Below are positions 56,344 through 64,000 of a DNA stretch of 64,000 nucleotides, in pieces; position 1 is the stretch's first letter; every line of letters begins with the position of its first letter. This stretch comes from Monomorium pharaonis (lineage: Eukaryota; Arthropoda; Insecta; Hymenoptera; Formicidae). Both the position numbers and the translations under genes were made by a program. The notes beneath the pieces were generated by a model. The model saw only the letters and a list, made by a program, of their open reading frames with translations. It was not told the origin of the DNA and made no database searches. Where the stretch lies: assembly GCF_013373865.1 (NCBI RefSeq), contig NC_050467.1, forward strand, positions 35,511,132-35,575,131, given 5' to 3'.

Positions 56344-57400
56344 TCTATAATTTACGATATCTTGATGTATGACATATTTTGATGTAATACTTACGTTATA
56401 TATTACCTTCCTTATTACATATACAGTTTAAATTGAAATTAATATTCATATAATTTTTTATATTTTAACCATGTATTCAAGTATGATGTGTCTATATAAA
56501 TTACTATCTATAAAAATTATATTAATTGCATTTTAACTGATACTAGTATAAGATAGTATCTACAGAAGAATAATTATATTAATATTTTCAATCATGAGTA
56601 AATTTCAAATTTTACACATATATTGCTTATTCACTATGTACTACAATGACAAAAGAATTTCATTTAAAAGCGATAGTTTTATTTTTTGAAGAAAATAAGC
56701 AATATAAGTATTATATACGGTAGAAAAAAATAGAAATAATATAAGTTACCATGCTAAAACTGGCTAAAACATGATTTCATTCTAATAGAAAATATACACT
56801 CTCACTCTATCAACTTAGTCTTTTGATTTTAGTCACAAGGCGCATTTATTTAGGAGGTATATAGTGTGTTTGAAAAGTCCAATGTTTATATGGTAGATGC
56901 ATCATACTGACATGAATAAAAAAAGGTTAATAAATATTAGTAAAAAACTCAATTATTTCTGTGAGATATATACATTTTATTTACAGATATTTATACAAAA
57001 TATATAGTGTAATCTTGATATGACTACATGTTTTCATTTCTATATACATTTGACATTCTACAGAGTCACAAGTTCCTATGCAACACTGATTATTGTAGAA
57101 AGTTTTCGAAAAGGGTTGAATTTTTTACATTTTATGTAGAGGAAAGAAGGCTGTTATGAACTACTTTATGTTGAATTTTGGATAATTGTCTAAATTACAT
57201 ATTTTAGTTTTAAAATTTATGGTCATAATTGTATTCATTCAAAAAAAGGCTTTTAAATGTATACCGTGTCTTGGTATAGCGTTGTATCTATATATAAGTA
57301 ACACATCAATATATCTACATTTCGGATCCTATTTCTTTATCTATTCTTTCTTTAACCTTTTTCTTTTTTCTTTCATAATTTTCTAAGCATCTTTAGCTAT
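56344..57400. other. ERH 3' flank, nothing seen
   Basis: AT-rich, no inverted ends or coding signal. A CA microsatellite starts near 57402. Confidence 0.5.
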
Positions 57401-57426
57401 CTCTACGCACACACACACACACACAC

Positions 57427-57789
57427 AGACAGCACACAATATTTATAAGATATTTACAAAATATTTATAATATTTGAATATTTTATAAATATTTATCCCA
57501 CCAAATATTTTGTAAATATTTTGTGGCCTTAGATTTCACAGAGCAAAAGATTTATCATAAATATTATAAAAATATTTATGAAATATAAATATTTACCAAA
57601 TATTACTACAAATCTTTATTTTTTATTTACCATAAATATTGTATAAAATATATTTAGTCTATATTTTAATAATATGTTGAATAAAGATTTTTCATGTATA
57701 AAATATGTATAAAATATATAATATTTTAAAAAAATAAATAGAAATAAAGATTTATAAATATTTATCATAAATATTGTATGCTATCTGGG
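57427..57789. mobile_element. AT-rich palindromic MITE (CTATCTGGG end)
   Basis: The right end GTATGCTATCTGGG (57776-57789) and left AGCACACAATATTTATAAG match the family at 10811 and 51061. The left tip is replaced by a CA microsatellite. The interior is AAATATTTATAAA palindromes. Confidence 0.7.
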
Positions 57790-57796
57790 ATATGTA

Positions 57797-57915
57797 TCCA
57801 TAAATATTAAGTGTTTGTAGATCATCACGAAGTGTTAGTTTCTGTATGATCTTTGAAGTTAAACAACATCGACGGTAGTTGATAAGACAATTGGATGGGT
57901 GATCGTTTTTCTGAT
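57797..57915 (+). pseudogene. 5S rRNA-like segment, diverged relative
   Basis: CTTTGAAGTTAAACAACATC and ATTGGATGGGTGATCG match the 5S internal control region; the preceding AAGTGTTTGTAGATCATCACGAAGTG matches the segment before the 48.7 kb 5S-like core. Interrupted downstream by a hairpin at 57917. Confidence 0.65.
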
Positions 57916-57916
57916 C

Positions 57917-58080
57917 TGGGGGTCTATACGGTTCTTGGGTGAGTTCACTGTGAAAATGTGAAAAGTGAGCAACAGTGATTGGTGTATATCGTTAGTTCTA
58001 AAAGTATACACCAATCAGTGGAGGCAGTGCTGGAAATGTGAAAAGTGAGTGAACTCGCCCAAGAACCGTAATAGACCCCC
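57917..58080. mobile_element. Hairpin MITE family K
   Basis: GGGGGTCTATACGGTTCTTG (57917) pairs with CAAGAACCGTAATAGACCCCC ends. CAGTGATTGGTGTATA and TATACACCAATCAGTG are near the loop. Confidence 0.9.
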
Positions 58081-58494
58081 AGAAGTTAAGCAATCCTAGA
58101 TTTCCTAACTATAGTTTACATGAGTATTTTACATATGAATATTATATGTGCAATATTGTTTATAACTCGTGATAATAATAAAATAAGTGATAAAACATAT
58201 TTTAAACACTTTTATTTTTTTATAGATTAAAATACTTTGAAAATAGTTTCAAAATTATTATTGTAAAAATATGTATGATAGATTGTTGATATTTCTGTTT
58301 ATACATGAGTGTAATTTAAATTTTTATTTATAATATAAGTACAAAATATTTATCACAATATTAATAAGTATTTATACTTTATCTTTAAATTTATAATAAT
58401 CTTTTATACCTTGGAAATCTCGGATATAAAAATACGTACTTTATTAATTATAGTTTATAGTACATATAAATTGATAGAAATGTATTTCTTGTTT

Positions 58495-58646
58495 AAGACC
58501 ATTGCACGTACATTTCCGTAATCGTAACTGTAAGATTTCGACCGATCATATTGTTCAAATCAGTCGTAATTAACCGACCGAATTAACCAATTGTATTGTT
58601 CAATTTCTAACGGCAACGGTTACAGAAATGTACGTGCAATGGCCTT
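58495..58646. mobile_element. Hairpin MITE family L
   Basis: AAGACCATTGCACGTACATT (58495) pairs with AATGTACGTGCAATGGCCTT region ending 58646. TTAACCAATTG is in one arm. Confidence 0.88.
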
Positions 58647-59510
58647 TACTGGGTAGAGATTATCCCGATTAAACAATGATACAAATCATCGAAAAATTCT
58701 TTTTTTTATTCTTACTTTTTTATTTAAAGTTTTCATATAAAGTTTCTTCAAAAGTTACAAAATAAGAAATTTTAAAATACTTTAAATTTTATATACAAAG
58801 ATCCACAATAAAAAAGGTCGTGTAGATGCGAGAAGTGCGCGTTTGATTGCGCTGTAATTGTTGCCACTTTTCTGCGAGGCTGATTTTGGATTTCTTACTT
58901 TACTCACTTCGTATTGTGAGAGTTGTAATTTGACAGTTTAGTTAATACAAGCGCGTACTGCCTGCTAGTCCTTTTTTAAAAAGCCATGTAAACGATTTTA
59001 TTGTTGACAGTTTTCTGCGATGCTAATTGGTTCTCTCGCTGCGCTTGCTTCGTGTTGCGAGAGTAACTGTCATTGCGATTGAATTTTGACAGCTGTCAAA
59101 TTTGTATAGATGGTTATCGTTATAGTTTATCTATACAATTATTGTTGTAGTTTATTTTCAAAAAGTAAACAATAAAAACTTAAATAGCGCGCGCAAAGCG
59201 CGCGTCTGTAGTGTCTCATTCTTATAAAAAAGAATGAAGAAGAAATGAAAAAATGAAGATACTTTCTCAATATTTTTGAAGTGTTCCAATTAGTACAAAT
59301 TGGAACACTTGTAAAAATTTTGTTAATGTTCTAAAGAATTATAAAAATTAAATAAAAATTTTGAAAAAAATGTATAAAATTCTAACAAAATTTTTGAACC
59401 AATTTATAATGCTTAATATTGAAATATAAAAAAGGAAACTAAATGTACATCCCAGACAAGGTCTGTAGATGAACAACGGGAGGGGAAGGAAAATCTTTTC
59501 ACTCATATTT
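58647..59510. other. No gene recognised
   Basis: 58830-59110 contains two related segments with TTTTCTGCGA(G/T)GCT and TTGACAG words, possibly a short duplicated repeat. A perfect GCGCGC / GCGCGC hairpin is at about 59187-59204. Confidence 0.45.
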
Positions 59511-59641
59511 AGGCTGCGGTCCACTTGACGCTACAAATGCTTTGAAGCGTTTGATTGACCAATCGAAATAAAGATTTTTACGAATTGACCAATCAAAGAA
59601 TGCTTTGAAACGTTTGTAGCGTCAAGTAGACTGTAGCCTTA
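59511..59641. mobile_element. Hairpin MITE family M
   Basis: AGGCTGCGGTCCACTTGACG (59511) pairs with CGTCAAGTAGACTGTAGCCT. ATTGACCAATCG and ATTGACCAATCAAAG lie near the loop. Confidence 0.88.
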
Positions 59642-59778
59642 TGCCCGATTTCTTCACGTCTAGTTATCTTGCGGTTAAAATTATCCAGGAGATAAACTAC
59701 TAGATCCATGCACGTGATTGATTAAACTTGATATTTATCCTCTGGATAACTTTATCGGGAAGTGAAAAAATCGGGCAT
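59641..59778. mobile_element. Hairpin MITE family N
   Basis: ATGCCCGATTTCTTCACGTC (59641) pairs with CACTTCCC...GAAAAAATCGGGCAT ending 59778; inner arms TTATCCAGGAGATAA / TTATCCTCTGGATAA. Confidence 0.85.
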
Positions 59779-59876
59779 TAGTCATTTGGCCCCAAAATGG
59801 CCGAGATCAATACGATGTATCAATTCCACCTTCTTCACATTTCACTTTTACTACTACTTAGGTAGTAAAAGTTTAC

Positions 59877-60027
59877 CGATTTCACCAACTCCGGTTACCT
59901 TAACCGGCCGGTTATTCCATTGGAATTGACCAATCGTATTTGTCGTTAAGCAAAATTAACAAATGCGATTGGTCAATTCTAATGGAATAACCGACCGGTT
60001 AAGGTAACCGGAGTTGGTGAAATCGGC
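59877..60027. mobile_element. Hairpin MITE family O
   Basis: CCGATTTCACCAACTCCGGT (59878) pairs with ACCGGAGTTGGTGAAATCGG (60007-60026). AATTGACCAATCGTA and GCGATTGGTCAATT are near the loop. Confidence 0.92.
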
Positions 60028-60114
60028 TCTTACCCACACAGCACACTTTATCCTAGGGATGTCATTTTAGGATGTCATTTTAGGATATCGCAATATCGTT
60101 GGATATCCGTGGAC

Positions 60115-61575
60115 CACTGATCTCATTAAAGTGGATATGGCATAGGACGAAATAAGTGTGACCAATTGAAGGTTGTAGTCTCTGTACACAATATGGCGGT
60201 GTATACGAATACGAACACAGTTTACTGTGACGATGATACGAAATTCCACGTGTAATTAATTATCTATAGACGTAGATGTGTATCAGTTTTATCCAAAATA
60301 TTACTTTTTTTATAATAAAAATAGTAAAATAGTAAAATAGTGAGATTCCAAAATTAAAAAATGTGTTTATTGTGGAAAAAGAAGTGAAAATAAACAACAA
60401 ACGTTTCATAGGTGAGTAAGGTTAAGTCTGAAAAGTTTAATAATAATATGTTTAATATATAATGTATCTGGATTCAAATATGTACCTCATAAGTACATAA
60501 GTATTTGTTGAATACACATTTTTATTATGTTGCTTTAAATTACAAATTTAAGTTTTAAGTGATACGTTTGTTTTGAATTCATATATTTTATGACGTTATA
60601 AAATATATTTATAATGTAACATTATTGTCATTATATTTAAATAGCACAGCATGTGACTTGCAAAGTTTAATAAAGCACGCAAAATAACATTTTTCTATTA
60701 CTACTTTTCTATTACTATTTTCTAAAAAACGCGATAAAAAAATTATCTTATTTTCTTCTATGCTGTGCATGTATATAGTGCATGTATATATATTTTATTA
60801 TGTACATTATAATATTTATACTTAAATATTAAATAAATCTATGCTAATCTATGTCTAATAGTTACTTTTTTTACAAGCTGCAAGTATGGATTACTACAAC
60901 ACAATTAAGGACACGAGGACAAAATAAGCTATAACAATACCCTTTAAACTTATTTATTAACTACTAAACTTAAGTTTAGTAGTAGTAGTATTATTTATTA
61001 GTAAAATTATTTAACAAGATGGTCATAAATAAAAATTTACGATTTTTAGACACCTGCAAAATTTTATTTTTTAATCTTTTATTTATCCTTTTATTTAATA
61101 AAATATTTATATATTTTGACTCAATTTATACATAAAAATGTTATATATTACCAAATATTTTTTTAAATATTACAAAATATTTGTTATAAAGTCACTTACA
61201 AATGTCACTTACAATTATAAAAAAATACATAATATTAAATGTTATATGTATGATATAAAACAATATTATAAAAATTCAAATAAACACATTCCAGATTAAT
61301 ATTTTAGAACATTTCAAATTACTAAACATATACATTTTAATATATTTTGTAAATTAATTAATTTTTTAATTCATTTTTACTGGTTACATTATAATCATAT
61401 TTTATATTTTTACAATATATCTTATTTAACACATATATTTTGTGTTAGTCATTCAAATTTTCCGCCAAAAGCGTGTACGCTGACTACAACTTTAATGGCT
61501 TCCGGTATTCTATTGGTCACACTTTTTTACCTCAGATTATTAGGGTATGCCATATCCACTTTAATGAGATCAGTG
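60115..61575. mobile_element. 1461-bp TIR insertion with 8-bp target duplication (hAT-like)
   Basis: CACTGATCTCATTAAAGTGG at 60115 and CCACTTTAATGAGATCAGTG ending 61575, flanked by CCGTGGAC on both sides (60107-60114 and 61576-61583). Inner TIR similarity continues (AGTGTGACCAAT and its complement). Eight-base duplications are typical of hAT elements. No transposase frame; non-autonomous. Confidence 0.92.
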
Positions 61576-62029
61576 CCGTGGACCGTCTGCGATATCCGAG
61601 GGATATCCAAGGGATGCACAAATGTCCACTGATTTGACATCCTGTAGATATCTCAAACGATATCTAGAGGATGTCCAGGGATTTCCTGAGATATCGTAAT
61701 ATACCCTAGTGAAAAAATTTGTCAGAATTAAAAAAATTTTTTTCAGGATTTCTGATAAATGTTTCGATTTTTTATAATTGAAACGTTCCTCGGAAAAACT
61801 TTAAAAATAAAAAATTTTGATTAATTAAAAAAATTTGTGAATATTTCTAAGTATTTTTGAGAGTTTCTAAGAATTGAAAAAAACTTGAACAAAAAATAAA
61901 AAATTCTAATTATTTTTACGGCAATTTTGTAAGAGAAAGAAGACTATAATATAACATGTTTTAGCCAAGCCACAGTCGTACCTGTTAAAGCATGTTTAAT
62001 AGTTTAATATCTCTATACCTGAAAAAACG

Positions 62030-62120
62030 GTCACCCATCCAAGTGTCAACCCTCGCCGATGTCGCTTGACTTTGAAGACCGTACGCATTCTAACGCTTCG
62101 TGGTGATCCATAAACACTTC
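62030..62120 (-). pseudogene. 5S rRNA-like segment, copy 2
   Basis: CGGTCACCCATCCAAGTGTC and GATGTCGCTTGACTTTGAAG are the complement of the 5S-like core at 48719-48772, with few changes. Confidence 0.75.
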
Positions 62121-62489
62121 TTGTTTATGGATTCATATTTGTTATAGATCATTACAATAGATGTTGTCAGAAGGATAAAACATGTATAGTTAACTTATAT
62201 TTTTATAAATAAATATAAAGTTTTACAATTTTTTTTATTTTTTTACTATTTTTATATATGCGCGCAAAATAGTATGTAGACTAACTTATTAAAAAATCTG
62301 TTTTTGCTCTGTTTGTATAAAATAAAACAATTTTTTTAATGTCATTTTTTATAATTTTTTAGAATATGTGGCATATTATTAATATGCCACATTGTTTCCA
62401 TAAGTGTACTTTCTTTATGTTCTGACGTTTTAATCTACGTTTCTTAAAGATTTAATTTACACTTCTGTCACTTTTTTGTTACATTATAA

Positions 62490-63021
62490 TGTTGTATCCC
62501 TGGTCTCGGGATACAGTGCGGGACCGCTGCCGATGACTCCTCGGGATCAGGTTTCCAAGAGATAACGCCGAGAGTTAATAATAAGAGATATATATTTATT
62601 CTTCCTGTACAGTTTTCGTTAGCGAACCCGAAAGATGAGTTACTTCGTCTAGTTTGTAGTTTCGACGAGCGACATATACTCGTCGCTATTATTATTGATT
62701 ATGAGCCCACTCGTTCTCTTTCCGCGGTCTTTATATACTCAGCCTTTCGGCTTGTTACCAAGGGGTGTCACTCGCGGTCACGGGCCTTTGGCCCGTGCAC
62801 TAGCTTAGCCAGCAATTGCTAGCTAGGCGCATTCCACCGGAAATCAGGAGATTTCGGGTGGCAAAATGAGTAACCGGATATGTAGCTCGGTGTGATGTCC
62901 GGTGTGAAGGCCGGTGCGATGCCCGGTAGCAAGGCCGGACGGTGTCGTCGCGCGAGGTGTCACTTGACACCCTTCTCGTTATTACAAGTAGAGTTTGTGT
63001 GAGTGTCGCGCACTCACAACA
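62490..63021 (-). mobile_element. 3' LTR of an LTR retrotransposon (- strand)
   Basis: On the - strand it starts TGTTGTGAGTGCGCGACAC and ends GGGATACAACA, so it has TG...CA tips with short inverted ends. TATATAAAG lies at 62738-62729 and AATAAA near 62598 (- strand), suited to a promoter and polyadenylation signal. Directly upstream on the - strand is a polypurine tract. The rest of the element lies right of this and beyond the window. Confidence 0.85.
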
Positions 63022-63033
63022 TCCCTCCCCCTT
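63022..63033 (-). other. Polypurine tract
   Basis: AAGGGGGAGGGA on the - strand immediately before the TG of the LTR, the site where plus-strand synthesis is primed in LTR retrotransposons. Confidence 0.85.
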
Positions 63034-63207
63034 ATTGAAAAGAAAACGAGGGGCTGAGTTTTCGCAACTAATAGTTTACGCTATCTTATCGCTTTTCTTT
63101 AGTGAAACACTATATACTAATCGCTATTTCTTTATTGTTTTATACTAATAATTACATACCATTCGTAGCTGGTATTGCTCGTTCTCAGATTCGCGTACAC
63201 ACAGGTT

Positions 63208-63612
63208 TTAAAATCTTTCAAAACTGAACATGTTCATGTCCAGGGTCTCGTTTACGGCCTCTTCTTCGTCGAGGAATATCTCGATGCACTTCCGGCAGTT
63301 TCTGGCAGGGCACACGTTCATTAACACTTTTCCGCATTTGAAACACTCGGTGATTGTTTCCCAATGTTCGTCAGGTGAGAGCTGCGTCCGGTATCCGTGT
63401 GCCGATGGATCTCTTATGGTGCAATAAAGCCGGTATCGTTGGCGATAACAGCTTCGGCACCATCTTCTCCAAGGAAACTCTGTTTCCACTAGACATCTCT
63501 CTGTTGGTTGGAGGCAGATGCTTCGTAGAAGTCTTTCGTATCTTTCTGGGTGGTCCAATGGGCGCACTCCATCGATGGGCTGACTGAGTTCAAATTCCAC
63601 AGGAATTTTCAT
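63208..63612 (-). CDS. Cys-rich 134-residue ORF at the 3' end of the retrotransposon
   Basis: ATG at 63612, stop just before 63208. Contains CRSCYRQRYRLYC and CFKCGKVLMNVCPARNCRKC, two clusters of paired cysteines that look like a zinc-binding module, then an acidic tail (FLDEEEAVNETLDMNMFS). I do not recognise the family. Its position near the polypurine tract suits a third ORF after pol. Its start codon overlaps the stop of the preceding frame (ATGA). Confidence 0.5.
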   Translation of the reverse strand: MKIPVEFELSQPIDGVRPLDHPERYERLLRSICLQPTERCLVETEFPWRRWCRSCYRQRYRLYCTIRDPSAHGYRTQLSPDEHWETITECFKCGKVLMNVCPARNCRKCIEIFLDEEEAVNETLDMNMFSFERF

Positions 63613-63809
63613 CCTGTCCTTGGAGTTGGTGTGTGTGTTGTAAACTCTATGTCACCGGGGTAATTTGCGGGGCTGGTTCCGCCTGGCTGCTGCTGTTGTT
63701 CTTGAGCTTGAACTTTGTTTATCGTAACGACAGTATCGAGTCTTTGGGGCTCGATTGGGTCGTCAGTTTTTATAATCTCGTAGGAATGGAAGTGGTGGGG
63801 TGTAATTCC
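63609..63809 (-). CDS. Q/P-rich frame upstream of the Cys-rich ORF, partial
   Basis: An open frame with IEPQRLDTVVTINKVQAQEQ and QQQPGGTSPANYPGDIE ends TGA, overlapping the next ATG. It begins after an in-frame TAG that reads TTTAG|G, so it could be an exon or a broken frame. Function unknown. Confidence 0.3.
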   Translation of the reverse strand, partial: GITPHHFHSYEIIKTDDPIEPQRLDTVVTINKVQAQEQQQQPGGTSPANYPGDIEFTTHTPTPRTG

Positions 63810-64000
63810 CTAAATCGGGCCATATATGGTCATAGTCAATTCAGCTATGCACATCCGGTGTGTGAGCGAAATTTGCAGAAATAAGTTTTTTGATTCTTTG
63901 GTTCCGGTGTAACGCGATATATCGTGTGGTCTGATTTTGTTAATCCGAGACGTAGAGCTGTGCAAACTAATGCCACGTTTTTTCCCGCAGGAAATAATGG
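63810..64000 (-). other. Internal region of the LTR retrotransposon, no frame resolved
   Basis: Continuation of the retrotransposon interior to the window edge. Frames on the - strand are interrupted here. Confidence 0.4.

Larger units (their letters stand above)
60033..62489. mobile_element. CCCACACAGCACAC element, copy 2 (inverted), truncated and interrupted
   Basis: From CCCACACAGCACACTTTATC at 60033 this matches the reverse complement of 47994-49296, interrupted by the insertion at 60115-61575. It stops at 62489, where an LTR begins, about 300 bp short of the other end. It includes the 5S-like segment (- strand, 62030-62120) and the GTGGCATATT palindrome (62371-62393). Confidence 0.88.

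Noticed and set aside
62730..63000. Host promoter or CpG island
   Set aside because: The TATA box, AATAAA, TG...CA tips and polypurine tract show it is an LTR.

Overview
The window is animal nuclear DNA, AT-rich, with few genes, many introns and a very heavy load of DNA transposons. The three recognisable host genes are conserved eukaryotic genes. The mariner copy, the foldback-like element and the many hairpin elements point to an insect, and an ant or another hymenopteran is my best guess; that is inference and no marker here proves it.

Host genes. (1) The 3' part of a TARBP1/Trm3-type tRNA 2'-O-methyltransferase lies on the + strand from 5756 to 40771. Nine exons are visible, all in consistent splice phase, giving about 586 codons that end in a SpoU methyltransferase domain. 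The 5' part of the gene is probably to the left of the window. (2) ATP synthase subunit g (ATP5MG) lies on the - strand from 45005 to 40962, has two coding exons, and is tail to tail with TARBP1, with 190 bp between the stop codons. (3) ERH (enhancer of rudimentary homolog) lies on the + strand from 53030 to 56263. It has three coding exons, the first holding only the start codon.

Layout. 1-5755: upstream intron or flank made of TIR elements, an inverted minisatellite and small hairpins. 8990-20562: an 11.6 kb TARBP1 intron holding a Harbinger-like element (10531-11453, TAA duplication) and a complete but decayed foldback/NOF-like Mutator-type element (13155-19394). 23200-29157: an intron with a decayed retrotransposon gag fragment and inverted repeats. 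29772-30804: a TIR element with 49-bp internal repeats. 32610-39876: an intron with a long-inverted-repeat element (34713-39688) that contains a probable solo LTR and a mariner copy, the mariner itself being split by another solo LTR. 45196-52634: the space between the divergent ATP5MG and ERH genes, a dense graveyard of nested hairpin MITEs. 57427-62489: more of the same downstream of ERH, including two relatives of elements carrying a 5S-rRNA-like segment and a 1461-bp insertion with a clean 8-bp target duplication. 62490-64000: the 3' LTR, polypurine tract and 3' internal region of an LTR retrotransposon on the - strand that runs off the window.

The most unusual observations are these. Many sequence-unrelated hairpin elements share a CCAAT/ATTGG motif near the loop. 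The foldback-like element appears to encode a transposase followed by a ubiquitin-specific-protease-like region, joined at an A8 slippery run. A 5S rRNA-derived control region sits inside TIR elements. Several nested insertions are dated relative to one another by their target duplications.
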